Assembly: GCA_030645535.1 (NCBI GenBank)
Contig: JAUSNM010000105.1
Span: 1-43,286 of the forward strand
DNA from: Gallionella sp.
GTDB taxonomy: Bacteria; Pseudomonadota; Gammaproteobacteria; Burkholderiales; Gallionellaceae
Length of the DNA stretch: 43,286 bases
Reading direction: 5' to 3'
In this document: in pieces, positions 35,801-43,286 of the stretch
Layout: each line of letters opens with the position of its first letter
Numbering within the stretch: the first letter of the stretch is position 1
The notes under the pieces: generated by a model
Seen by the model: the letters and a program-made list of their open reading frames with translations, nothing else
Told to the model about the DNA's origin: nothing
Databases searched by the model: none
Program-made: the position numbers and the translations under genes

Positions 35801-35833
35801 CCGGGGGCATCCTTACAGACACCCCCCGGTTTT
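35801..35833 (+). terminator. Terminator after selD and the MITE-like element
   Basis: CCGGGGG (35801-35807) pairs with CCCCCGG (35823-35829), followed by TTTT. A second G/C hairpin without T tract (CCCCCG...CGGGGG, 35612-35635) lies directly after selD, so the element may have separated the gene from its main terminator. Confidence 0.65.
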
Positions 35834-35883
35834 GTTAAGCTTCGATGCAGCTGGCAAGTCAGAGCGCTAACTCAATAGATTGA

Positions 35884-36504
35884 TCAGAGCTTTTCAAGCA
35901 ACTGCTGTCTTTTCTTTTTAAATTCGTCTTCAGTGATTAATCCGTCATTCTTAAGACCTTGAAGCTCTCGTAATTTTTCCGAGATGGGCGCCTGCGTTTC
36001 TGATGGGGCGCTAGTCGGCGTATCCGAAACAGTCAATTTTGCGTCGGCAATATTCGATGCAATTATCTTGGATTCAAATACATCTGCATGCCCTTTATTT
36101 TCATCAACTTGCTGCAAAGAGATTTTAGGAGACAGCGACCATGCTGATACTTCTTGCTGCACGTAATAAATTTTACCCGCTTCCACGGTTAAATTGAGCT
36201 TGGCCACGTTTTCAGCGAGAGAGGTAATCGTGTACGTGCCGGGTTTTACATTCAGCCTGAAATAAGTTTTATCAGCAGTTTGTCCCAACGTAAAACCGTT
36301 CACCGACACCGTCACTAACATCGGCAATATTGTTCCTCGGATACCTTCATTTCCGTTTCGATAGATAAATATCAAAGCCCTGTTCGCCGGAGCTAAGAAT
36401 AATTTTGCATTGGCGTCATGGCTCGAGGATTTCGCAGGAGCAGACGCACAACCTGTCAGTAAAATAATCAAAGCGCCCGCCAGCAGCATTACATAATTTC
36501 TCAT
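35884..36504 (-). CDS. DUF2846-type lipoprotein with C-terminal SHOCT domain
   Basis: 206 residues. Signal peptide of type II with lipobox L-T-G-C (Cys19). Residues about 35-150 resemble the DUF2846 fold (A-L-I-F-I-Y-R-N, V-S-V-N-G, F-R-L-N-V-K-P-G-T-Y-T-I). After a low-complexity proline/serine linker comes a SHOCT domain at the end (L-R-E-L-Q-G-L-K-N-D-G-L-I-T-E-D-E-F-K). The first residue after Cys19 is Ala, so outer-membrane anchoring is likely. Function unknown; SHOCT usually mediates oligomerisation. It stands alone. Confidence 0.8.
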   Translation of the reverse strand: MRNYVMLLAGALIILLTGCASAPAKSSSHDANAKLFLAPANRALIFIYRNGNEGIRGTILPMLVTVSVNGFTLGQTADKTYFRLNVKPGTYTITSLAENVAKLNLTVEAGKIYYVQQEVSAWSLSPKISLQQVDENKGHADVFESKIIASNIADAKLTVSDTPTSAPSETQAPISEKLRELQGLKNDGLITEDEFKKKRQQLLEKL

Positions 36505-36687
36505 ATTTTCCGATCAACTCGTGCAAAAAACAGCACGCTACACCCCCGCAGGCAAGAGGTCAACAAGCGGGCGCATTAATAAATTTGTTTATTGTCTGAA
36601 GGTCTGTCTTGTCAGAGGAAGTTCACGTTAAGGCATTATCCGACGATTCTTGCCAGGATTTATCTTTTGTCGCGCACCAGGAAACAA

Positions 36688-36713
36688 ACGGGCCAGGTAA
36701 TCAACCCGGCCCA
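36688..36713. terminator. Possible bidirectional terminator downstream of cheZ
   Basis: GGGCC (36690-36694) and GGCCC (36708-36712) form a short stem, followed on the plus strand by ATTTTCTT and on the minus strand by GTTTGTTT. It lies 64 bases beyond the cheZ stop codon, before the lipoprotein gene. The rest of 36505-36776 shows nothing that looks like a gene. Confidence 0.45.
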
Positions 36714-36776
36714 TTTTCTTGTCGTCAAAGACGCGGTGTTTTCCGGAAAAACCGGCAGTTTTCCCACCTGTACCCC

Positions 36777-37403
36777 TCAAAGGCCGAGGGAGGCTAACAG
36801 ATCGTCCACTTCATCCTGACCATTGACGCTGTCGTTCGTTTTATGACCCGGACCTGCGGTTAACCCTGCGGTACTGATCAGCGAATCTTTTGCATTCGGT
36901 GCATATTCTTTGAGGATGTCGAGCAGGATGTTTTCGATCTCGACGGCGGCATCCACGATCTTGTTGACCATTTGACCTGCCACATCGCGAAATTCCTGCG
37001 CTTCCATGATTTGCAGCAGATTGTGGTGCACGGATTCCTCGGCCATTGCGATCTCGCCCAGTTTCGAGATTGCATCCTGTACCAGGGGCTGATGCTCAGC
37101 GAAATTGGCATCGGCAAGGCGCATGGAGAGCTCTGCGCAAGTAGCCCGGTTGCGGCTGGTCAGCGGCAGGGACGCTTCTACCGCGCTGATGGCTCGCTCC
37201 GATGCGTCGTGCATGGATTTGTCGATGAAGGACAGTCGCTCGCGCGCATCCGGCATCGTGGATGCCGACTTTTCCAGATGGCGAGTATGTCCGAGGTCCT
37301 TGAGTATGCGGTGCAGGCGGGCGGTCGCGATGCCGATCTTTTTGACTCTGGGATCATCGGGCAGTGAGCTGCGTTTCTTGCGTGGGGTAGGGAATTCGCT
37401 CAT
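36777..37403 (-). CDS. cheZ: CheZ-family CheY phosphatase
   Basis: 208 residues, mostly helical. The signature E-A-Q-E-F-R-D-V-A-G-Q-M-V contains the catalytic Asp140 and Gln144 at the spacing of E. coli CheZ (D143, Q147). The last residues V-D-D-L-L-A-S-L-G-L match the CheY-P binding C-terminal peptide. CheZ removes phosphate from a CheY-type receiver. No cheY or flagellar gene is nearby, and the chemosensory cluster at 2238-11405 has no CheY. Its partner is therefore elsewhere or is one of those receivers. Confidence 0.88.
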   Translation of the reverse strand: MSEFPTPRKKRSSLPDDPRVKKIGIATARLHRILKDLGHTRHLEKSASTMPDARERLSFIDKSMHDASERAISAVEASLPLTSRNRATCAELSMRLADANFAEHQPLVQDAISKLGEIAMAEESVHHNLLQIMEAQEFRDVAGQMVNKIVDAAVEIENILLDILKEYAPNAKDSLISTAGLTAGPGHKTNDSVNGQDEVDDLLASLGL

Positions 37404-37464
37404 TTTTGTAGGGTCCGGAAGATTTTTTAAATGTTATCAGCAGGTTGATTGGTTTGAGAGTTAA

Positions 37465-37824
37465 TCAGTACTCGCTGTATTTTTTTGCACTGCCTCTGAC
37501 TTGATCCGCAGGGTACTTTACCGCATTTTTCTCCAGCTTGTGCAAGGCGGCTCCCAGCAAATCGACACCCAGTTTATCCGAGAGGCGCACCAGATACAGC
37601 AATACATCGGCCAGTTCATCCGCGACGGCAGCCTTTTTATCTGCTGCCATGTTGCCCGACTGCGTTTCTGTCAGCCACTGAAAATGCTCCATCAGTTCGG
37701 CGACTTCCACCATCAGTGCCATGGACAGATTTTTTGGCGAATGAAACTGATCCCAGTCGCGCGCCCCGGCAAACACACGCAACTTGTCGCGCAACAGCAG
37801 CAAATCGGAAGAATCCGGCATCAT
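37465..37824 (-). CDS. MazG-like nucleotide pyrophosphohydrolase
   Basis: 119 residues, all-alpha. The metal-binding pattern is E-V-A-E-L-M-E-H-F-Q-W and later D-E-L-A-D-V-L-L-Y-L, as in the RS21-C6/dCTPase-like MazG group. It hydrolyses an NTP, probably as house-cleaning. The start may be the second methionine (37821). Single gene, 61 bp after cheZ in the same direction (cheZ lies downstream). Confidence 0.88.
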   Translation of the reverse strand: MMPDSSDLLLLRDKLRVFAGARDWDQFHSPKNLSMALMVEVAELMEHFQWLTETQSGNMAADKKAAVADELADVLLYLVRLSDKLGVDLLGAALHKLEKNAVKYPADQVRGSAKKYSEY

Positions 37825-38124
37825 ATCGGTTTCGATAAAAGTGGTTGGCCGCTATTGTAGTGCTGAAAGCCAGCGCTGATAAGCATACATTCTTTTGAGG
37901 AACACTTCCGCATCAACTGCACCCCTGTCCGGCGGCATGAGCATCAGTTATCGGCGGCAAGGTTTAGTGCTGATTGACTCTGCAATGAGCAGACTTTACA
38001 TCACCTTATACTCAGGCCATTTCATTCTTCGGATGCACTCGAATGTATAAAATATTTTGTCGTTATGAATAATTTCCTAAATATTTTTAGGCATATTTTT
38101 TTTCGGTGATAACTGATAGTATCA

Positions 38125-38220
38125 AGCTGACCTGGAAGGGAAAAACTGTCGATTGGCGGTGGCGCAAAATTTACGGGTCTGGGTTTTGTTAAGCAGGGTA
38201 GCGGGATTGCCGGGTAGTCA
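38125..38220 (+). ncRNA. Probable cyclic-di-GMP-I (GEMM) riboswitch
   Basis: The series GGCGCAAA (38161-38168), ACGGGTCT (38173-38180) and GGTAGCGGGATTGCC (38197-38211), in this order and spacing, matches the conserved positions of GEMM-I aptamers. Upstream, GGGAAAAACTG (38138-38148) stands where GGGCAAACC is usual. ACTG (38145-38148) can pair with CGGT for the first hairpin, and TGAC (38128-38131) can pair with GTCA (38217-38220) to close the aptamer. The second half of the inner stem (ATTT) departs from the usual GCC. It ends 31 bases before a GGDEF-EAL start codon, the classic target of this class. The switching mechanism is not evident. Confidence 0.7.
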
Positions 38221-38251
38221 CGGTTATGTCCACGTACTGCCTGGAGAAAAC

Positions 38252-41041
38252 ATGATCACTACAGAAAACAAGCAGAGGACTGATGCCAGGAGCATAGACG
38301 CCGCGAATAAATGCACATTGCTGCGGCGACTCTCAATCGTCAGCCTGCTGGTGATGCTTACCACCGCGTTCACCCTGATATTTCTGTATCGGGCAGATCA
38401 AATTGCCGAGCACACGAGTATTGCCGCAAATAAAAACGAAAAAACCATAGCTTACCTCACGCACTCGCTGGACGAGCAGATCAACGCCTTCGTCAGCAAC
38501 AACAATGAGGTTAGCAGCCAGGCTCTGCAGCCGAACCCGAATCTTGATAAATTATTTGCGTCCAGGCTGGACATAATTCGTGAACACGATGTTTCCAAGC
38601 TGAAACTATACAAACTGTCGGGGAACGCGATTTATTCGTCTGCCAAGGGCGAAATTGACGGAACCAGTGTGCACCCGGATTTTCTGGCAAAAGCACAGCG
38701 TGGCGAAACGGTACACCTGGTGGAATTTCGTGATACGTTTTTCGGCGCAACTGGCAAAATGCATGATGTCTATGTGGCTTTGACCTATATGCCGCTGATG
38801 CATGCAGGAAAACGTATTGGCGTCATCGAACTCTATGATGATGTCACGCCGAATTTTGTACGCCTCCATTCTCACATTCTTCAGATCGCGCTGATTGTCT
38901 TTGGCGCATTTGCCATGCTGTATGCCGCGCTGTTTTTCGCCGTAGCCAGAGCGGACCGCGCCGTTGCCAAATGGCAGAAAAATATCACTGATAGCGAAGC
39001 CTCTCTCAGGGAATCGCAGCTCATTGCAGGCCTGGGCACTTATGTCCTGGATATCAGAACCGGGTTTTGGCAAAGTTCTGAGGTGCTTGACCAGCTGTTC
39101 GGGATAGATGACTCATATGCGCATTCTGTGGAGGGGTGGAGAGCGTTGCTTCACCCTGATAACCGCATGATGATGATCGACTATTTAAGGAATGAAGTTA
39201 TTGGTCAAGGAAAGGCGTTCGATAAGGAATTTCGCATCATCCGGCCCCAGGATCAGGCTGAGCGCTGGGTACATGGATTAGGCAAGCTGGAATTCGATGC
39301 CCAGGGACGCCCCGTGAAAATGCATGGAACAATCCAGGACATCACTGCGAGCAAACACGCCGAGACAGAACTTCGCATTGCTGCCGTGAGTTTCGAAGCG
39401 CATGACGCCATCATGATCACCGATGCATCTCCCAATATTATCCGGGTCAACCGGGCATTCTCGGAAATTACCGGCTACAGCGAACAGGAGGTGCTGGGAG
39501 TAAACCCTCGCATCATGAACTCAGGTCGGCAAGACAGGTCTTTTTACATCGAGCTGTGGCAACAGCTGTTGCACACGGGCTTTTGGACGGGTGAGATTTG
39601 GGACAAGCGCAAGAACGGGCAGGTTTATCCAAAATGGTTGACGATCACGGCCGTCAAAAACGAGCAGCAGGAAACCACCCATTACGTGGCCATATTCAAC
39701 GATATCACCGAGCGTAAACGGGTCGAGGAGGAAATCTACAACCTGGCGTTTTATGATGCGCTGACCAAACTGCCCAACCGCCGTCTGTTCCTCGATCGTT
39801 TCCATGCAGCGCTGGTCACTTCCGCGCGTCATAACGATTACGGTGCCTTGCTGTTCATAGATCTGGATCGATTCAAGGCGCTTAACGATACGCTAGGTCA
39901 TGACTATGGCGATTTATTGCTGATAGAAGTGGGGGTGCGAATCAAGTCCTGCGTACGTGAAATGGATACGGTGGCAAGGTTAGGCGGGGACGAATTCGTG
40001 GTGCTGATTGAAGCCATCAGCAATGATAGCGATGATGCTATACACAAGGTCGCGCTGGTTGCCGAGAAAATTCGCGAAGCGTTAGCCCTGCCATACGAAC
40101 TCAAAGAGCACGAATATCACAGCTCACCCAGCATCGGAATTAGCTTGTACCACGGCAATGACGAGCCCATGGACCGGTTGATCGAACACGCCGACATGGC
40201 GATGTATCAGGCAAAAAGCTCCGGGCGTAATGCAGTGAGCTTTTTTGATCCGGTTATGCAGCGTAATGTGGTAACGCATGATGCGCTGGAACATGATTTG
40301 CAACTCGCCCTGTCGTTGCAACAACTGCATCTGCATTACCAGATACAGGTGGACAACGATAATCGCCCGCTGGGTGCGGAAGCATTGCTGCGCTGGATAC
40401 ATCCGGAACGAGGCATGATCATGCCCGGTCAGTTCCTGCCGGTTGCCGAAGAGGGCGCGCTGATTGTCGATATTGGCCGCTGGGTTCTGCATACTGCCTG
40501 CCGGCAACTCGCCTTGTGGAGTAAGAACGATAAAACTCGCGACCTGACGCTGACGGTAAACATCAGCGCCAGGCACTTCGCGCAGCCCGATTTTGTGAAT
40601 GAGATTGACGGCATTCTGAAGGAACACCAGGCAGACCCTGCGCATCTGAAACTGGATTTGTCAGAAAGGCTGGTGGTGGCGGACATAAATAGTACGATGG
40701 ACAAAATTAAAGCTTTAAAAAACCTGGGGGTCAGGTTGTCGATGGATAATTTTGCTACGGTTTATTCGTCGCTGTCCTACCTGAAACAACTCTCCTCGGA
40801 TCAGCTCAAAATACAGCGGGAATTTGTGCATGGCATTACCTTGGAAGGTAATGATGCTCAGCTGGTCCAAACCATCATCGATTTGGCGACATCATTGGAT
40901 CTGGGCGTTTTTGCCGAAGGTGTGGAGACGGAAGAACAGAAGGCTTTTCTTAAAAAGTACAACTGCAATGCCTATCAGGGCTACTTGTTCGGCAGGCCGG
41001 TGGGTATTGAGGAATTCGAGGCAATGCTCGGGAGGTTGTAG
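38252..41041 (+). CDS. GGDEF-EAL protein with periplasmic sensor and two PAS domains
   Basis: 929 residues from the ATG at 38252, with GGAG five bases upstream; a start at 38153 would lie inside the riboswitch. TM1 is about 26-46, a periplasmic sensor about 47-207, TM2 about 209-233. Then come two PAS domains (about 258-500), GGDEF (about 505-665) and EAL (about 680-925). GGDEF is intact (R-L-G-G-D-E-F, inhibition site R-E-M-D). EAL keeps E-A-L and A-E-G-V-E-T, but the usual D-D-F-G-T-G-Y reads M-D-N-F-A-T-V-Y, and K-I-D reads K-I-Q. Two metal/catalytic aspartates are thus replaced, so the EAL is probably inactive or a c-di-GMP sensor. The second PAS is closely similar to that of the heme-motif cyclase. 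Confidence 0.92.
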   Translation: MITTENKQRTDARSIDAANKCTLLRRLSIVSLLVMLTTAFTLIFLYRADQIAEHTSIAANKNEKTIAYLTHSLDEQINAFVSNNNEVSSQALQPNPNLDKLFASRLDIIREHDVSKLKLYKLSGNAIYSSAKGEIDGTSVHPDFLAKAQRGETVHLVEFRDTFFGATGKMHDVYVALTYMPLMHAGKRIGVIELYDDVTPNFVRLHSHILQIALIVFGAFAMLYAALFFAVARADRAVAKWQKNITDSEASLRESQLIAGLGTYVLDIRTGFWQSSEVLDQLFGIDDSYAHSVEGWRALLHPDNRMMMIDYLRNEVIGQGKAFDKEFRIIRPQDQAERWVHGLGKLEFDAQGRPVKMHGTIQDITASKHAETELRIAAVSFEAHDAIMITDASPNIIRVNRAFSEITGYSEQEVLGVNPRIMNSGRQDRSFYIELWQQLLHTGFWTGEIWDKRKNGQVYPKWLTITAVKNEQQETTHYVAIFNDITERKRVEEEIYNLAFYDALTKLPNRRLFLDRFHAALVTSARHNDYGALLFIDLDRFKALNDTLGHDYGDLLLIEVGVRIKSCVREMDTVARLGGDEFVVLIEAISNDSDDAIHKVALVAEKIREALALPYELKEHEYHSSPSIGISLYHGNDEPMDRLIEHADMAMYQAKSSGRNAVSFFDPVMQRNVVTHDALEHDLQLALSLQQLHLHYQIQVDNDNRPLGAEALLRWIHPERGMIMPGQFLPVAEEGALIVDIGRWVLHTACRQLALWSKNDKTRDLTLTVNISARHFAQPDFVNEIDGILKEHQADPAHLKLDLSERLVVADINSTMDKIKALKNLGVRLSMDNFATVYSSLSYLKQLSSDQLKIQREFVHGITLEGNDAQLVQTIIDLATSLDLGVFAEGVETEEQKAFLKKYNCNAYQGYLFGRPVGIEEFEAMLGRL

Positions 41042-41061
41042 AGCTGCTGTCAGTACAGTTG

Positions 41062-41090
41062 GCGAGAGGGCTTCCGAACAGCCCCCTCGC
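41062..41090. terminator. Hairpin between convergent GGDEF-EAL and queF genes
   Basis: GCGAGAGGGC (41062-41071) pairs with GCCCCCTCGC (41081-41090), one mismatch. There is no T tract on either strand, so it is a weak terminator at best. Confidence 0.4.
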
Positions 41091-41106
41091 AGGGATGCAC
41101 GCAGAT

Positions 41107-41526
41107 TTACCCGCGCGTATTTGACTGGCTGCCAAACTGAGCCAGTTCCACGAAGGGAGCGGGTTGCCAGCCGGGTTGGCGATGCTCGGCGACGACGTTG
41201 GTGAAGATGCCGCCGCGCACGTAGAATTTTGCAGTAAGACGCATGAAGCGGGGGCTGGTGGCTGCAATCAGATCGTCCAGGATACGGTTGGTGACATCTT
41301 CGTGAAAATGCCCTTCCTCGCGGAACGACCACATGTACAGTTTCAGACTCTTCAATTCCACGCACTTTTCGTCGGCGATGTAATCCAGGATCAGCGTGGC
41401 GAAATCCGGCTGGCCGGTCTTGGGGCACAGGCAGGTGAACTCGGGGATTTCCATGTGGATGTGGTAATCGCGGGCAGGATTCGGATTAGGGAAGGTTTCC
41501 AGTGCTTTGCCAGGTTTAGTCGTCAT
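41107..41526 (-). CDS. queF: NADPH-dependent 7-cyano-7-deazaguanine (preQ0) reductase
   Basis: 139 residues, the short (unimodular) QueF type. [14 protein letters not shown] holds the catalytic cysteine (C34, before Pro) and aspartate (D41). [14 protein letters not shown] is the NADPH/substrate motif. It reduces preQ0 to preQ1 in queuosine synthesis. Divergent from smc with 59 bp between. No other queuosine gene is in the window, and no preQ1 riboswitch was seen. Confidence 0.96.
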   Translation of the reverse strand: MTTKPGKALETFPNPNPARDYHIHMEIPEFTCLCPKTGQPDFATLILDYIADEKCVELKSLKLYMWSFREEGHFHEDVTNRILDDLIAATSPRFMRLTAKFYVRGGIFTNVVAEHRQPGWQPAPFVELAQFGSQSNTRG

Positions 41527-41585
41527 TTGGTCGCGGGTCTCGCTTGGGTTAAGATAGCCGCCATTATATCGTTACGACTGCCAAA

Positions 41586-43286
41586 TTGCGTCTTTCACAA
41601 ATCAAGTTAGCCGGATTCAAATCCTTCGTTGATCCCACGCAGATTCATCTGCCGGGGCAGATCGTCGGTGTGGTGGGCCCCAACGGCTGCGGCAAGTCAA
41701 ATGTGATCGATGCGCTGCGCTGGGTGCTGGGCGAGTCGAAAGCCTCGGCGCTGCGCGGCGAATCCATGCAGGATGTGATTTTCAACGGGTCGGCTAAGCG
41801 TAAACCCGTGGCGCGCGCCAGTGTGGAACTGGTGTTCGATAATTCGCTTGGCAAGGCTGCCGGTCAGTGGGCAAGCTATGCTGAAATTTGTATCAAGCGC
41901 GTGTTGCTGCGCAACGGCGAGTCCGGCTATCACATCAATAACCAGAAGGTGCGCCGCAAAGATATCACCGATATCTTTCTAGGCACGGGGCTGGGCGCTC
42001 GCGCCTATGCCATCGTCGAACAGGGCATGATCTCGCGCATTATCGAGGCCAAGCCGGAGGAATTGCGCGTCTTTCTCGAAGAGGCGGCAGGCGTGTCAAA
42101 ATACCGTGACCGTCGGCGCGAGACGGCACAGCGCCTGGGTGACACGCGCGATAATTTATTGCGCGTCGATGACATCTTGCAGGAGATGGATAAGCAGCTG
42201 GTTCATCTGGGTGAGCAAGCCAAAGTTGCGACGCAATATCGCGAGCTGGAAACACAGCGCAACACCGCGCAACAGTTGCTCTGGCTGGTACGCAAGCAGG
42301 AAGCCGATGTGGCGCGCGCCGGGTTCACCGGGCAGATCGAGAAGACGCGTACCGAACTTGAATTTCAAACGGCTGCCCTGCGTGAAATTGAAAGCGCTCT
42401 GGAGACAGAACGCAGCAGTCATTACCAGCTGTCCGACGCGCTGCACGCCAGGCAGGGCGAGCTGTACAGCGCGAATGCCGAAATCGCGCGCCTTGAACAG
42501 CTGATCAAGCATGCTGCCTCGCAACACCAGCGGCTGCAGCTGCAAATCGACAATGCCGCGCGGCAAATCGAACAGCAGCAGCAACAAAGACTAGCGGCGC
42601 TGGGCCAGCTGGAACATTGGCAACATCAGCAGGAAGAGGCTGCGCTCAAGCTGCTTGAGGCCGAGCAAAATTCAGTGCTGGAAGGTGTCAATCTGCCGCA
42701 GGCAGAGGAGGCGGCGCGCACGGCGCAGGAGCGCTACAACGGATTGCAGCGTGAACATTTGAAGTTGCAGCAACAACTGCAAGTGGCGCAGACGCAGCAT
42801 GACAACCTGCTGCGCAATGTTCAGCAGTTGGAGTCCCGCCGGCAACGCTTGTTGCTGGAACAGGATAGTCTGCCCCGCCCCGACAGCGATGCGCTGCTAC
42901 AGGCGCAAGAAGAGCTGGTCGAGTTGGAAATAACGCATGCTGAACTCGAAGAAAAACTGGCAGATTTGCATGAGCTATTGCCGCAAGCTGACCTGCAAAG
43001 GCAGCAACTGCGCGCCTCATTGCAGCAACAGGAACGGCAGGCAGCGTTAACCTCTGCGCGTTTGCATGCCTTGCAGCAATTGCAGCAGCAACTGGATTGC
43101 GACAAGAATTTAACAAGCTGGCTGCAAAGGCACAAGCTGGACGGGCAGCCCAGACTTTGGCAATCCATCCGTATCGAGAGCGGCTGGGAAAATGCGCTGG
43201 AGGCGGTGTTGCGCGAACGGATGAACGCGTTGGCGGTACCTGCACTTGTTGATGTGGCGGACTGGGCGCCGCCGGCCAGACTGGCG
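41586..43286 (+). CDS. smc: Chromosome segregation protein SMC, 5' part, cut by window edge
   Basis: The frame starts with TTG at 41586 (first residues R-L-S-Q-I-K-L-A-G-F-K-S-F-V, as in betaproteobacterial SMC) and is open for 567 codons to the window end. No ATG lies between it and the stop codon at 41550. Walker A G-P-N-G-C-G-K-S-N is at about residues 33-41. From about 170 to 500 a long coiled coil rich in glutamine and alanine follows. The hinge begins near residue 515 (S-W-L-Q-R-H-K-L). SMC condenses and segregates the chromosome with ScpAB. The TTG start has no good ribosome binding site. Confidence 0.95.
   Translation, partial: MRLSQIKLAGFKSFVDPTQIHLPGQIVGVVGPNGCGKSNVIDALRWVLGESKASALRGESMQDVIFNGSAKRKPVARASVELVFDNSLGKAAGQWASYAEICIKRVLLRNGESGYHINNQKVRRKDITDIFLGTGLGARAYAIVEQGMISRIIEAKPEELRVFLEEAAGVSKYRDRRRETAQRLGDTRDNLLRVDDILQEMDKQLVHLGEQAKVATQYRELETQRNTAQQLLWLVRKQEADVARAGFTGQIEKTRTELEFQTAALREIESALETERSSHYQLSDALHARQGELYSANAEIARLEQLIKHAASQHQRLQLQIDNAARQIEQQQQQRLAALGQLEHWQHQQEEAALKLLEAEQNSVLEGVNLPQAEEAARTAQERYNGLQREHLKLQQQLQVAQTQHDNLLRNVQQLESRRQRLLLEQDSLPRPDSDALLQAQEELVELEITHAELEEKLADLHELLPQADLQRQQLRASLQQQERQAALTSARLHALQQLQQQLDCDKNLTSWLQRHKLDGQPRLWQSIRIESGWENALEAVLRERMNALAVPALVDVADWAPPARLA

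Noticed and set aside
36592..36819. Short plus-strand frames between the lipoprotein and cheZ genes
   Set aside because: They run through the hairpin and into cheZ antisense, with no start signals or family.
41590..41640. Possible tRNA T-arm-like sequence (GGATTCAAATCC)
   Set aside because: It is within the conserved SMC N-terminus and no acceptor or anticodon arm can be drawn.

Overview
The window looks like a stretch of betaproteobacterial chromosome, most likely from the Nitrosomonadales or Gallionellaceae area. That placement is inferred from the style of the proteins (HpnCDE squalene genes next to lysS, ZapE, the YffB-DapE pair, PrmB, a PilU-type ATPase); no marker RNA is present to prove it. 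No rRNA, tRNA, CRISPR array, prophage or intact transposase was seen.

Layout. 1-2108: the 5' part of a DNA-deoxyinosine glycosylase gene (minus) and a CYTH-CHAD triphosphatase-like gene (plus). 2238-11405: a complete Wsp/ACF-like chemosensory operon: CheR-TPR, a 52-residue small ORF, a fused double CheW, a HAMP-less MCP, a CheA-REC hybrid kinase, CheB, and a REC-HD-GYP output protein where Wsp would have a diguanylate cyclase. It is followed by a truncated cheR remnant that runs into the 3' end of copA. 11474-16389 (minus): CopA copper ATPase, a DUF2892 membrane protein with a well-placed CRP/FNR-type site, a Crp/Fnr regulator, and lysS. 16493-25566 (minus): a long co-directional run for squalene/hopanoid precursors (hpnC, hpnD, hpnE), prmB, and the succinylase branch of lysine/DAP synthesis (dapC, dapD, dapE), with pilU and yffB in between. 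25617-30579: an EamA exporter, an MBL-fold hydrolase overlapping an HDOD gene, and a diguanylate cyclase with a periplasmic CxxCH motif, preceded by a coupled 41-residue ORF. 30768-35607: purT, a VOC protein, zapE, and divergent mnmH/selD. 35884-43286: a DUF2846/SHOCT lipoprotein, cheZ, a MazG-like pyrophosphohydrolase, a GGDEF-EAL protein behind a probable c-di-GMP-I (GEMM) riboswitch, queF, and the 5' part of smc.

Two themes stand out. First, cyclic-di-GMP: the HD-GYP output of the chemosensory operon, the heme-motif cyclase, and a dual-domain protein with a degenerate EAL domain under a probable c-di-GMP riboswitch. HDOD and CheZ proteins are nearby. Second, the window is dotted with degenerate 7-bp-periodic repeat arrays. 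They often occur as two inverted arms around a core. They lie between genes, at stop codons, and in frame inside cheA and at the start of cheB. The arm sequence differs between loci, while part of the core (about 60 bp) is shared between two loci about 18 kb apart. A separate G/C-rich palindromic repeat occurs three times, once in frame inside hpnE, and a MITE-like element follows selD.
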